Source of the DNA: Rhizobium sp. CF122
GTDB taxonomy: Bacteria > Pseudomonadota > Alphaproteobacteria > Rhizobiales > Rhizobiaceae
Length of the DNA stretch: 64,000 nt
Assembly (NCBI RefSeq): GCF_000282035.1
Contig: NZ_AKKA01000082.1
Location: forward strand, 26,000 to 89,999
Direction of reading: 5' to 3'
Shown: one piece after another, positions 54,905 through 63,609 of the stretch
Layout: every line of letters starts with the position of its first letter
Position numbering within the stretch: the stretch's first letter is position 1
The notes under the pieces: generated by a model
What the model was told of the DNA's origin: nothing
The model's input: only the letters and a program-made list of their open reading frames with translations
The model's database searches: none
Position numbers and translations under genes: made by a program

Positions 54905-55570
54905 TCAGTAGCGGAACATACGCCAGGCAAGCGCCCGGGCAGCAAGGGTCAGAACCTTGGCGATGACGTAGTAGATCACGGCGGCCAAGGCGAAGAATTC
55001 AAAGGTGCGGAAGGAGCGCGCATTCAGTTCCTGCGTCACGCCGGCAAGGTCGGTGTTCATGCCGACGGTCACGCCGAGCGATGTCATCAGGACGGCCCAG
55101 ACCATCTGGTTGGTCGCCGGCAGAAAGGCCACCCGCAGCATCTGTGGCAAGACAATCAGGCGAAAAGCCTGCATGGACGTCATGCCAAGCGAACGTCCGG
55201 CGCGTGTCTGCGTGTCTGGGATCGCCTTCAGGGCGCCGCGGAAATTCTCGGCCAGGTAACCGGCGTTGTTGAAAGCAATGCCAACCAGGAGCGCGGTGAA
55301 CGGGGTGAGGTGAATGCCGAAGTTGCCGAGACCAAAATGAGTCATATAGATCTGGAACAGCGCTGGCGTGTTGCGCGCGATCTCGACCCAGGCGGTGGCG
55401 AAGCCACCAAGGATGCGGTTGCCGGATAGCCGGAACAAAGTCAGCGCGATCGCACAAACAAGCCCGATGATCATGGACAAGAGCGCAATCTGCAGCGTGA
55501 CCAGCGCGCCGTCGAGCATTTGCGGCAATGCCTTGAGCGCCTGGTTCCAGTGGAAGGTGTAGTTGAACAT
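54905..55570 (-). CDS. Polar amino acid ABC transporter permease
   Basis: The first of two permeases, 221 residues with about five membrane segments. The EAA loop is DTQTRAGRSLGMTSMQAFRLIVLP, typical of polar amino acid importers. It sits 69 bp after the binding-protein gene and 12 bp before its partner permease. Confidence 0.92.
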   Translation of the reverse strand: MFNYTFHWNQALKALPQMLDGALVTLQIALLSMIIGLVCAIALTLFRLSGNRILGGFATAWVEIARNTPALFQIYMTHFGLGNFGIHLTPFTALLVGIAFNNAGYLAENFRGALKAIPDTQTRAGRSLGMTSMQAFRLIVLPQMLRVAFLPATNQMVWAVLMTSLGVTVGMNTDLAGVTQELNARSFRTFEFFALAAVIYYVIAKVLTLAARALAWRMFRY

Positions 55571-55639
55571 GCCCGTCTCACCTTTTCGTAAAGCTACGGC
55601 GCGAGGGATAACCTCGCGCCGTGGGAGAAACGGTCCGGA

Positions 55640-56446
55640 TTAGCGGTAGACGCCGTTGACCGCGAGCGACGGGACGTCGCCGCCGACCCACTTCTTGTAA
55701 AGTTCGGCGTAGCGGCCAGTACGAACCTGCTGGTTGATGAACAGATTCAGGTAGTTGATCAGGCCGTATTCCTCGCGGTTGGCGAAAAGCGAGACGTAGT
55801 CGATGTCGAATGGGGCTTTGCCGACCACTGCGATGCCGGCGAACTTGCCGGTCTTGACGTTTGCCTGCGCAACCGTCGAGGTGGAAACGGTGGCATCGAT
55901 CTGGCCCTGACTCAGCGCGAGGAAGACGTCTGCCTGCGTCTGATAAGGACGGAACTCGCCGGTGCCCCAGGCCTTGACCTGTTGCTCGAGCGCGATCGCT
56001 TCATAGGTGCCCGCCGTGGCGCCGACGACCTTGCCCCTCATGTCTTCGAAGGACTTAACGCCCGATTTCTCGTTGGCTGTAACTGCCATTTCGAACGCAA
56101 AGTAGGGAACCGTCATGCCGACGGTCTTGGCACGCTCAAGCGTGTCGGACGTGGAGGCAACGCCGATATCGACGCGGCCGGACATCAGTGCCGGAATGCG
56201 CTCGGGGAACGGTGTCTCAACGACTTCGGCTGTTACACCGAGCGCCTTGGCCAGATCGTTGCAATAGTCCACGTCGAAGCCGATCGGATTGTTGTTCTCG
56301 TCGCGCGAACCCATCGGCGGGAAGTCCAGCACGACGGCGCAACGCAGCGTGCCCGAGCCGATGATGTCGTCCAGCTTGTCGGCCTCGGCCGGGCTGGTCA
56401 GAAGGGTGGCGGCCAGAAGACCGAAGGCGAGGACCGAGGATTTCAT
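55640..56446 (-). CDS. Amino acid ABC transporter, substrate-binding protein
   Basis: A 268-residue periplasmic SBP family 3 protein with a signal peptide (residues 1 to about 22, ending SPAEA). It begins IIGSGTLRCAVVLDFPPMGSRDENNNPIGFDVDYC and contains the GATAGTYEA ligand-loop region. It should feed hydroxyproline or a related imino acid to the importer, like HypM. GGGAGAGAG precedes ATG 56446. A regulator-like palindrome and a motif shared with another promoter lie 80-135 bp upstream. Confidence 0.9.
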   Translation of the reverse strand: MKSSVLAFGLLAATLLTSPAEADKLDDIIGSGTLRCAVVLDFPPMGSRDENNNPIGFDVDYCNDLAKALGVTAEVVETPFPERIPALMSGRVDIGVASTSDTLERAKTVGMTVPYFAFEMAVTANEKSGVKSFEDMRGKVVGATAGTYEAIALEQQVKAWGTGEFRPYQTQADVFLALSQGQIDATVSTSTVAQANVKTGKFAGIAVVGKAPFDIDYVSLFANREEYGLINYLNLFINQQVRTGRYAELYKKWVGGDVPSLAVNGVYR

Positions 56447-56525
56447 TTTTTCTCTCTCCCAGAGTTGGATTGTCCATTGACAGCGAGGCGCACTATTCCC
56501 CGTCGGCGCGCGCAAATCAATGCTA

Positions 56526-56545
56526 AAATACATAAAGTATGCAAA
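56526..56545 (+). promoter_or_regulatory. Motif shared with the 58222-58241 promoter region
   Basis: AAATACATA-A-AGTAT-G-CAAA matches the site at 58222-58241 (opposite strand) in all positions except two purine changes. It lies 80-99 bp upstream of the binding-protein start. ATAC and GTAT halves make it partly palindromic. It overlaps a possible promoter TTGACT-N18-TATGTA on the minus strand. Confidence 0.5.
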
Positions 56546-56565
56546 AAGTATAAGTCAAATAGCGG

Positions 56566-56579
56566 TCATGTCGACAAAA
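56566..56579. promoter_or_regulatory. Putative GntR operator 3 (transporter operon)
   Basis: TCATGTCGACAAAA matches 12 of 14 bases of the palindrome TTTTGTCGACAAAA found before the gntR gene. It lies 120 bp upstream of the binding-protein start and touches the A-run of the neighbouring terminator. Confidence 0.45.
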
Positions 56580-56605
56580 AAAGGCGGCCAAGTCGTGGCC
56601 GCCCT
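56576..56605 (-). terminator. Terminator of the semialdehyde dehydrogenase gene
   Basis: On the minus strand GGCGGCCA and TGGCCGCC pair around CGACT and are followed by TTTTTTT. It lies 24 bp after the dehydrogenase stop. Confidence 0.88.
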
Positions 56606-56628
56606 TGCTTTTCTACCCTTGATGGGAA

Positions 56629-58146
56629 TCAGCCGAGGAAATCTTCCGGCAGAAGTCCTTCGGGCATGTTCTGGTACGAGACCGGGCGCAGGAAGCGCCG
56701 GATCGACATCGTGCCGACGCTGGTGGCCCCGAAGTTCGTCGAAGCCGGATAGGGTCCGCCGTGAACCATAGAATCGACCACCTCGACCCCGGTCGGGAAT
56801 CCATTGACCAGTACGCGTCCTGCTTTGCGCTCCAGCACGGGGCGCAGACGGCGTGCGTCGGGAATGTCGCCTGCATCCATATGAATCGTCGCCGTCAACT
56901 GACCTTCGAAACCGCGAGCCAGTTGCTCCATCTCATCGATCGTCTGCACACGAACCACGAGGCCAAGCGGCCCGAAGACCTCTTCGCCTAGAGCGTGATC
57001 GGCGAGGAACTGTGCGCCAGTCGTCTCAAACAGGTTGGGAGCGGCCGAGCGGCCGGAGGATTCGCTGGTGAACAGGGACTTGACCGTGTTGCGAGTTGTA
57101 AAGCGCGCCTGCCCGTCCTGATAGGCCTTCGCGATCCCATCCGTCAGCATGGTCTGCGGCGCCACCTTGCCGAGTGCTTCGACTGTCGCGGCGATAAAGC
57201 GATCGGCATCAGCGCTCTCTGTCACCACGGCAATGCCGGGGTTGGTGCAGAATTGGCCCGCACCCATGGTCAGAGACCCCGCCCAGCCCTGGCCGAGCGT
57301 TTCGGCACGTGCCTTCAACGCTTCGGGCAGCAGGAACATCGGATTGACCGAGCCGAGCTCGCCAAAGAACGGAATAGGTTCCGGCCGCGCGGCGCAGAGA
57401 TTAAAGAGTGCGCGCCCGCCGGCGAGCGAGCCGGTGAAGCCGACCGCCTTGATCCGTGGGTGCTGCACCAACGCATGGCCGACGTCGCGGCTGCCGCCCT
57501 GGATCAGCGAAAATACGCCCGGGTGGACACCCGTCCTGCGGATGGCCGCCTCGATAGCCTGCGCGACGATTTCGCCAGTCCCCGGATGCGCCGAGTGGCC
57601 CTTGACCACAACAGGGCAACCCGCGGCAAGTGCTGCCGCAGTATCACCGCCGGCGGTCGAGAAGGCCAGCGGGAAGTTCGAAGCGCCGAAGACGGCGACC
57701 GGGCCGACAGGGCGCTGAATGAGCCGGATCTCCGGCCGCGGTGCGGGCTGGCGGTCGGGCAGTGCTGTGTCGCGGCGGCGGTCGAGATATTCACCCTTTT
57801 CGATATGGTCGGCGAAGAGCCGTAGCTGGCCGGTCGTGCGACCGCGTTCGCCCTGCAAGCGGGCTTCAGGCAGCCCCGTTTCCTGGCTACCGATCTCTGT
57901 GATTGCCTCGGCGCGAGCCTCGATCTCGTCAGCGATGGCGCGAAGGAACGCCGCCCGCTCTGCGCGCGTGGAGTAGCCGTAACTCCAGAACGCATCTTCT
58001 GCTGCCTCGCAAGCGCGATTCACCAAGTCGACCGTACCGACGGCGAACTGATGCACTGGACCATACGCCGGCGCGGATGCAAAAGTACCCGCTCCGTCGA
58101 GCCATTCGCCCGCGACGAGGTGTTTTCCATTGGGAGTGAAGACCAT
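56629..58146 (-). CDS. hypH: Alpha-ketoglutaric semialdehyde dehydrogenase
   Basis: A 505-residue aldehyde dehydrogenase of the 2,5-dioxovalerate dehydrogenase group. It oxidises alpha-ketoglutarate semialdehyde to alpha-ketoglutarate, the last step of 4-hydroxyproline breakdown. The catalytic Cys is at 300 (MGAGQFCTNPG) and the Glu at 263 (FFGELGSVNP); the cofactor loop is VGFTGSLAGGRAL. AAAGGAA precedes ATG 58146. It stands alone on the minus strand with its own terminator and is divergent from the reductase-like gene. Confidence 0.92.
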   Translation of the reverse strand: MVFTPNGKHLVAGEWLDGAGTFASAPAYGPVHQFAVGTVDLVNRACEAAEDAFWSYGYSTRAERAAFLRAIADEIEARAEAITEIGSQETGLPEARLQGERGRTTGQLRLFADHIEKGEYLDRRRDTALPDRQPAPRPEIRLIQRPVGPVAVFGASNFPLAFSTAGGDTAAALAAGCPVVVKGHSAHPGTGEIVAQAIEAAIRRTGVHPGVFSLIQGGSRDVGHALVQHPRIKAVGFTGSLAGGRALFNLCAARPEPIPFFGELGSVNPMFLLPEALKARAETLGQGWAGSLTMGAGQFCTNPGIAVVTESADADRFIAATVEALGKVAPQTMLTDGIAKAYQDGQARFTTRNTVKSLFTSESSGRSAAPNLFETTGAQFLADHALGEEVFGPLGLVVRVQTIDEMEQLARGFEGQLTATIHMDAGDIPDARRLRPVLERKAGRVLVNGFPTGVEVVDSMVHGGPYPASTNFGATSVGTMSIRRFLRPVSYQNMPEGLLPEDFLG

Positions 58147-58221
58147 CTGCGATTCCTTTCTTGAGAGCCCGGGGTGCTTTACGCGAAAATCCATTCGCAG
58201 GCGAATTGCGCACTCCGGATC

Positions 58222-58241
58222 TTTGTATACTCTATGTATTT
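58222..58241 (-). promoter_or_regulatory. Motif shared with the transporter operon promoter
   Basis: On the minus strand AAATACATA-G-AGTAT-A-CAAA, nearly identical to 56526-56545. It sits in the 150-bp gap between two divergent catabolic genes, 56-75 bp before the plus-strand start. Confidence 0.5.
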
Positions 58242-58296
58242 ATAACATCAACACTCGATCGCCATCGGCGGCCGGGCCATCCATGAGAGACACAAG

Positions 58297-59334
58297 ATGA
58301 GCGATAACACCACCCTGACCGTCCCGGCCCTGCAGGAAAGGGTCAATGCGATTTTCCGCAACGCCGGCCTCAACGAGACCCAAGCCGGCGCACTCGCTCG
58401 CGTGATCGTGGCCGGGGAGCGGGATGCCTGCAAATCGCACGGTATCTATCGGATCGAGGGTGCTCTGCGTACCGTCAAGGCTGGCAAGGTGAAGCCGGAT
58501 GCGGTGCCGGAGCTGCTGCTGCAGGAGGGCTCGGCCATTGTAAAGGTCAATGCCAAGGGCGGCTTTGCCAATCCGGCCTTCGAACTCGGCCTACCGGCCC
58601 TCGTTGAGCGTACCCGCTCCTGCGGACTTGCCGCACTCGTCATCAACGATTGCACGCATTTCTCCGCGCTCTGGTCGGAAGCGGAAGCGCTGACCGAACA
58701 GGGGCTTGCCGGCCTGGTCATGTGCCCGAGCTATGCGACCGTTGCGCCGACCGGCGGCAACAAGCCGCTGCTCGGCACCAATCCCTTCGCCTTTGCCTGG
58801 CCGCGCGTCGGCCAGCCGCCCTATGTCTTCGATTTTGCAACGTCTGTCGCTGCGCGCGGGGAAATCGAACTGCATCGGCGGGCCGGCAAGTCGTTGCCCG
58901 AGGGATGGGCGATCGATGCCGACGGTAATCCCACGACCGATCCGGAAGCTGCGCTTGCCGGCGCCATGCTGCCGTTCGGCGGACATAAGGGGTCGGCTAT
59001 CGGCACGATGATCGAGCTGCTGGCCGGCATCATGATCGGCGACCTGACAAGCCCTGAGGTCCTGGACTACCTCGGCACAACGACGCTTGCCCCCTTCCAC
59101 GGTGAGTTGATCATTGCCTTCTCCCCCGAAGCCTTCGCCGCCGGCCGGCCGGGCAATCCATTTGCGCGAGCAGAGACATTGTTCGAGGCGATCGTTGGTC
59201 AGGGCGCCCGCCTGCCCTCGCAGCGCCGCTATGTGGCGCGCGCAAAATCGGAGGCCGACGGCATCACGCTGACCGACGTCGAAATCAAGCAGCTCGAACG
59301 GCTTTTCGCGCTCGGTTTGGAGGCAGTGGCCTGA
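58297..59334 (+). CDS. Pyrroline-2-carboxylate reductase-like (malate/L-lactate dehydrogenase family)
   Basis: A 345-residue protein of the YlbC/LDH2 fold. Conserved blocks are AGERDACKSHGIYRI, INDCTHFSALWSEAEAL, TNPFAFAWPR and MLPFGGHKGSAIGTMIELL. Family members in hydroxyproline loci reduce 1-pyrroline-2-carboxylate to L-proline (HypS/LhpD type). That would complete a 3-hydroxyproline route with the aconitase X of this locus. It is the only plus-strand gene of the hydroxyproline locus. Confidence 0.87.
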   Translation: MSDNTTLTVPALQERVNAIFRNAGLNETQAGALARVIVAGERDACKSHGIYRIEGALRTVKAGKVKPDAVPELLLQEGSAIVKVNAKGGFANPAFELGLPALVERTRSCGLAALVINDCTHFSALWSEAEALTEQGLAGLVMCPSYATVAPTGGNKPLLGTNPFAFAWPRVGQPPYVFDFATSVAARGEIELHRRAGKSLPEGWAIDADGNPTTDPEAALAGAMLPFGGHKGSAIGTMIELLAGIMIGDLTSPEVLDYLGTTTLAPFHGELIIAFSPEAFAAGRPGNPFARAETLFEAIVGQGARLPSQRRYVARAKSEADGITLTDVEIKQLERLFALGLEAVA

Positions 59335-59362
59335 GCCACCGCCGATGATTGCCGATATGCAA

Positions 59363-59389
59363 AAAGGCCCTCCAAACGGAGGGCCTTTC
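59363..59389. terminator. Two-way terminator between the reductase-like gene and hypD
   Basis: AAAGGCCCTCC and GGAGGGCCTTT form a perfect 11-bp stem with an AAAC loop and A/T flanks on both sides. It serves the two convergent genes. Confidence 0.85.
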
Positions 59390-59408
59390 GATTTGAGAGC
59401 TTTTGAAA

Positions 59409-60371
59409 TCAGGCCTTGTACTTCTCAACGGCACCGGGGAGCCTGCTCCATTCAGCGTACCAAGTGTTAAAGAGCTTGAACTGAGATTCGACGTAACCGC
59501 GCTGGCTGTCCATCAGGACGTCGGTTTCGTTGAAGTGAAGCGTGTATTCCTTGTCTCCCTTCAGCACCATCATGTGCTTGAAGAAGAGCACGAGGTCCGG
59601 GCCTTCGTCAAACGAAGACAGGACGGCAAGCGCCTGCTCGAGCTCCAGTGCCCGCTGACGGGCATCAGCATCGCCGGAAGCCGCCGCCTGCGCCAGGTTG
59701 CACAGATGCAGCACTTCCTTCGGCAACACGTTGCCAATGCCGGTGATGGCGCCGGTCGCACCGCAGTTCACGAAGCCGTGGAAGACGGCCGTATCGACGC
59801 CGATCATCAGCGAAACACTATCATCGCGGCTGGTGATGTTCTCTGCTGCGTAACGCATATCAGTCGCGCCGCCGAACTCCTTGAAGCCGACGAGGTTCGG
59901 ATGTTCGGCACGCAGCGCGAAGAACAGATCCGCGCGAGTGGCGAAGCCATAGTAGGGGCTGTTGTAGATGACCGCCGGAAGGTCCGGGGCGGCAGCGAGG
60001 ATTGCCTTGAAGTGCGCCTTCTGGGCGGCAATTACCGAACCACGCGACAGGACGCGCGGGATGACCATCAGGCCCTTTGCTCCGACCTTCTGAGCATGAG
60101 CCGCATGCGCGACGGCAGATGCGCTATTGACAGCGCCGGTGCCGACGATGACCGGGATACCGGCCTTTACTAAACGCTCGACACCTTCCATGCGCTGCGC
60201 ATCGTTCAGCAGCGGCCAGTCGCCCATGGAGCCGCAGTAAACGACGGCCGACATGCCCTGGGCAATCAACTCCTGTCCCTTGCGAACGAGGGCGTCGAAA
60301 TCGGGGGTACGATCCTCCTTGCAGGGGGTCATCAGAGCCGGAATTACACCGGAGAAAATCTTGGCCTTCAT
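59409..60371 (-). CDS. hypD: DHDPS-family hydroxyproline-pathway deaminase
   Basis: A 320-residue protein of the dihydrodipicolinate synthase/N-acetylneuraminate lyase fold. The Schiff-base Lys is at 164 (VGFKEFGG) and the catalytic Tyr at 136 (VIYNSPYYG). In hydroxyproline loci such enzymes deaminate 1-pyrroline-4-hydroxy-2-carboxylate to alpha-ketoglutarate semialdehyde, the substrate of the neighbouring dehydrogenase. AGGAG lies 7 nt before ATG 60371. It follows the GntR regulator, with a matching palindrome in the gap. Confidence 0.88.
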   Translation of the reverse strand: MKAKIFSGVIPALMTPCKEDRTPDFDALVRKGQELIAQGMSAVVYCGSMGDWPLLNDAQRMEGVERLVKAGIPVIVGTGAVNSASAVAHAAHAQKVGAKGLMVIPRVLSRGSVIAAQKAHFKAILAAAPDLPAVIYNSPYYGFATRADLFFALRAEHPNLVGFKEFGGATDMRYAAENITSRDDSVSLMIGVDTAVFHGFVNCGATGAITGIGNVLPKEVLHLCNLAQAAASGDADARQRALELEQALAVLSSFDEGPDLVLFFKHMMVLKGDKEYTLHFNETDVLMDSQRGYVESQFKLFNTWYAEWSRLPGAVEKYKA

Positions 60372-60470
60372 TGGGAAACTCCTGTTGCCTGGCGGGACGG
60401 ACAGGGACAGTCGAGCGTCCAATGGCGCCGTCCCCGTGTCTTCGAAGGCGGTTATACCACTTGCATATTA

Positions 60471-60482
60471 TTTGTCGACAAA
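60471..60482. promoter_or_regulatory. Putative GntR operator 2 (hypD)
   Basis: TTTGTCGACAAA is a perfect 12-bp palindrome 100 bp upstream of hypD. It overlaps the -35 (TTGTCG) of a possible minus-strand promoter with GTATAA 18 nt further on, so bound repressor would block initiation. Confidence 0.6.
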
Positions 60483-60496
60483 AATTATGCAGCTGA

Positions 60497-61201
60497 TCAA
60501 AGGGCGATATCCAACTTTCCGCCGCGCGCAAAAAGCTTCTGTATTTGCTGTACGATCTGCTCAGCATGGATTGTCGCCAAGCGGTCGGCGGCCTCACTGT
60601 CGCGCGCGGCGATGACAGCGATAATGTCCTCGTGCTCTTCGACGAAACGTTGCGGCAAGCGATCCTCATAAGACTGGTAATAGAGCCGCAGAATGCGCCG
60701 TCCTTCATCGAGAAGGCGATTGAAGAGGCCCGTGAAATAGGCGTTGCGTCCAGCCTCGGCGATGGCCGAATGGAAGGCGGCATTGGTGGCAATCATTGCC
60801 AAGGCGTCCTGTGCTGCCACGGCGGCAGCAAAATCAGCCTGATGTGCGCGGATCACCTGCAGATCCTCGGCGCGGTGATACTGGGCGGCTAGACGCGTGG
60901 TCACGCGATACATCAGCACCAAGGCATCGAAGAAGGTATGCATGTTAAGGAAATCGATGTTCGAGACCATGGTCGAACGATTGGGCAACGTATCTATCAG
61001 CCCCTCGCCCGCGAGCCGCACCAGCGCCTCGCGGATCGGTGTGCGCGACATCTTGAACCGCTCGGCCAACTGTACCTCATCGATCGGGCTGCCGGGCGGT
61101 AGAACCAGATCAAGGATCTCGTCGCGCAGGAGGTCATAGACCATCTTGACGCCAGAACCGCGCTTGCGTTCGGGAGTGGAATTCGTGTCGCTGTCAGTCA
61201 T
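60497..61201 (-). CDS. hypR: GntR family regulator (FCD type), hydroxyproline locus
   Basis: A 234-residue GntR/FadR-subfamily regulator. A winged helix-turn-helix at about 20-85 (IDEVQLAERFKMSRTPIREALVRLAGEGLI) is followed by an all-helical FCD ligand domain (about 95-220). FCD metal/ligand residues are likely in HQADFAAAV, AFHSAIAEA and EEHEDIIAV. ATG 61201 is preferred over a TTG at 61222, which lies inside the operator. The perfect palindrome just upstream implies autoregulation. The name follows its position beside hypD and its resemblance to the S. meliloti HypR arrangement. Confidence 0.88.
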   Translation of the reverse strand: MTDSDTNSTPERKRGSGVKMVYDLLRDEILDLVLPPGSPIDEVQLAERFKMSRTPIREALVRLAGEGLIDTLPNRSTMVSNIDFLNMHTFFDALVLMYRVTTRLAAQYHRAEDLQVIRAHQADFAAAVAAQDALAMIATNAAFHSAIAEAGRNAYFTGLFNRLLDEGRRILRLYYQSYEDRLPQRFVEEHEDIIAVIAARDSEAADRLATIHAEQIVQQIQKLFARGGKLDIAL

Positions 61202-61208
61202 CTGGAAT

Positions 61209-61226
61209 CCTTTTGTCGACAAAAGG
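61209..61226. promoter_or_regulatory. Putative GntR operator 1 (autoregulation)
   Basis: CCTTTTGTCGACAAAAGG is a perfect 18-bp palindrome ending 8 bp before the gntR start codon and including its AAGGA ribosome-binding site. Its core follows the FCD-type pattern TNGTCNACNA. Confidence 0.65.
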
Positions 61227-61474
61227 AATACTTTTTCTTGCGCGTCGGATCAATAGTCGGCAACCCCGGCGAGCGAAGGCCAGGGCGTCGCGTCAAATAG
61301 ACAAAAGGGCGGCGGTAACCATCGACAACGTGTTAGACTGCCGGCGACGCTTTCGCTAGCGCCAGCCAGGCGTTTCTACTGGCTAGTCTGAATTAAGTGC
61401 TCATTTATCGCTCTAGTTTAGCATTGCAGGACGCCTACGCAGGCGAACCAACGTGTCGCGGAGCACGGGACAAG

Positions 61475-63274
61475 ATGCGGATCAGCACGATCACCAACTG
61501 GGCATATGCCGTTACGGTTGTGCTCACTGTTCTCTCGGGCGGAGCCTTCATTTTGTCCGCCCACAGTGCCGTGCGTGAACGAGCCGCGGTGGAGACGCGG
61601 CAGCGGCTCGACGAACTTGTCGATCAGCTCGCCCTAGCAGCCGAACAGACCACCGAGGATGCTCGTCTGTTCGTGATGCGGGGAGAAGAGCGCCATCTTC
61701 AGGCATTTCGCGGCGCCCAGGGAGAGGAACGCGCTCGCGAAGAGGCAATCAAGGGCTTGAAGTCGACCGACCTGTCGCCACAGGAGCTCTTTGCACTGCG
61801 CCGCCTGGAAACTGATGCGGAAGCATTGGACCAGATCGAGGAAAAAGCGGTTGCTGACTACGGAGACGGCGATAGCGATGGCGCCCGGCAAACCCTTTTC
61901 GGACCGGAGCACGAACGCTTGCAGACCGACCTGCTCACAAGCGTTCAGCATTTCATCGATCTTGTCGCAACCCGCGCCGCCGACGAGTTCGCTGGCGCAA
62001 GGGCGCGCACCGATCTCTGGGACAACATAGCCAAATCCATGCTCGGGCTAACCGCCGCCGTTTTCATCGGGGTTCTGTATTTTGTCTTGAAGCGTCGGGT
62101 TGCAACACCGCTGCTCCGAATGACCGGCATCGTCAATCGACTGGCGAAGCAGGACTACGACGTCGAGGTGCTCCCCGATAGTCGTCGCGACGAAATCGGG
62201 GAGATGAACGAGGCGATCCAGATCTTCCGAGACAATGGCCTCGAACGAGAGCGCCTGGATGCCGAGCGGCGCCGTGACCAGAAGACGAAGGACCACATCC
62301 TTCAAATGATGCATCGGCTTCAGGCCTGCCAGCAACACGAGGAGCTTGCCGAGGTGGTCTCACTTTTCGCGCCACGGATTTTTCCACACCTCGCCGGGCA
62401 GCTCTACCTCATGAACAGCAGCCGGTCGGCACTAACATCTGCCAGCCAATGGCGCCAGCCGAGACGGTCACACGACATCTTGGCGCCGGCGGAATGCTGG
62501 GGGTTGAGGCGAGGCAGGCCCCATGTCAGCGATCATTCGGGCGGCGATGTGCCCTGTCAACATCTGGAGGCCGGGGATGATGCTTGTATCTGCATACCGC
62601 TGTCTGCCCAAGGCGACACGGTCGGTCTCCTTTATTTCGAGGGAGCGGATGGCGGCAAAGCGATGGAAAGCGCTAGGCTCTACATCGAAATCATCGCCGA
62701 GAATATCGGGCTGGCGATCGCCAATTTGCAGCTCAGAGATCGGTTGACGCACCTTGCCGTGAGGGATCCTCTCACGGGCCTTTTGAATCGACGCTCGCTG
62801 GATGACGAAATGAACCGCCTGCGCCGAGATTCCCTGGATCGTCCGAGCGCGTGCCTGATGGTGGATATCGACCACTTCAAGCACTTCAATGACGAGTTCG
62901 GACACGATGCCGGCGATCACGTGATGCGGCAAGTCGCGACGCTCATGACCGAAACGGCCGGCAAATCAGGCTCCGTCTATCGCTTCGGCGGCGAGGAGTT
63001 CACGATCATTCTGCCCGAGTCAACAAAGGACGCCGGTTTCGGGATTGCGGAAAAGCTTCGCACGGAGGTGGAGGCCACCCCCATTACCTATCAGGGACGA
63101 CCGCTGGGCACGGTGACCGTGTCAATCGGGATTGCCTCGACGGAAGATGGCAAGCCAGCCGCCACATTATTGCAAAGGGCGGACGCGGCACTGCTACGGG
63201 CGAAATCAGAGGGCAGGAACATTACCCTGATCGAGGGTTCCGGCCGATCCCCCAATCATCGTCTTGCCGGATAA
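61475..63274 (+). CDS. Membrane diguanylate cyclase (GGDEF) with HAMP and GAF-like regions
   Basis: A 599-residue protein. Membrane segment 1 is at about 10-28, a periplasmic helical sensor runs about 30-185, and membrane segment 2 is at about 189-206. A HAMP domain (PLLRMTGIVNRLAKQDYD) and a GAF-like region (about 280-420, CWGLRRGRPHVSD) follow. The GGDEF domain is at about 425-590, with RDPLTGLLNRR and the active GGEEF at 505-509. It should make cyclic di-GMP. The inhibitory RxxD site is replaced (GKSG). ATG 61475 is chosen over an upstream in-frame start. Confidence 0.92.
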   Translation: MRISTITNWAYAVTVVLTVLSGGAFILSAHSAVRERAAVETRQRLDELVDQLALAAEQTTEDARLFVMRGEERHLQAFRGAQGEERAREEAIKGLKSTDLSPQELFALRRLETDAEALDQIEEKAVADYGDGDSDGARQTLFGPEHERLQTDLLTSVQHFIDLVATRAADEFAGARARTDLWDNIAKSMLGLTAAVFIGVLYFVLKRRVATPLLRMTGIVNRLAKQDYDVEVLPDSRRDEIGEMNEAIQIFRDNGLERERLDAERRRDQKTKDHILQMMHRLQACQQHEELAEVVSLFAPRIFPHLAGQLYLMNSSRSALTSASQWRQPRRSHDILAPAECWGLRRGRPHVSDHSGGDVPCQHLEAGDDACICIPLSAQGDTVGLLYFEGADGGKAMESARLYIEIIAENIGLAIANLQLRDRLTHLAVRDPLTGLLNRRSLDDEMNRLRRDSLDRPSACLMVDIDHFKHFNDEFGHDAGDHVMRQVATLMTETAGKSGSVYRFGGEEFTIILPESTKDAGFGIAEKLRTEVEATPITYQGRPLGTVTVSIGIASTEDGKPAATLLQRADAALLRAKSEGRNITLIEGSGRSPNHRLAG

Positions 63275-63609
63275 CCTTTCTCGGTGTCCACAGCCGCCCT
63301 TTAGTGCAGGTAGCGGATCGTGCGACGCAGGGCCGGCTTCGCAAGCGCATAACTGAGGTGCTGCCTGCGTTGCGCGGACAACCCAGGACAACCCTGCCGC
63401 TACTCTGTCCCAATTTTCTGGCGAAGGTCCCTATTTGCATGGCGCAACAGACCACGTGCCATGCTCTCCAACCAATTTGGTGCCATATTGCTTGGCTCAA
63501 ACTAGAAACTTCCCTCTTGCGTTAGGCAGGCTTTGCAGCCCTTGCGCGATTGGCGATGCGGTAGTGTCTCTCAACCGTCAATTCCGGCGGGAGGAAGAGG
63601 AGAGATACA
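63275..63609. other. Intergenic region after the diguanylate cyclase
   Basis: About 335 bp with no supported gene or clear hairpin. The only notable point is a long purine-rich ribosome-binding stretch (GGAGGAAGAGGAGAG) just before 63610. Confidence 0.5.
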
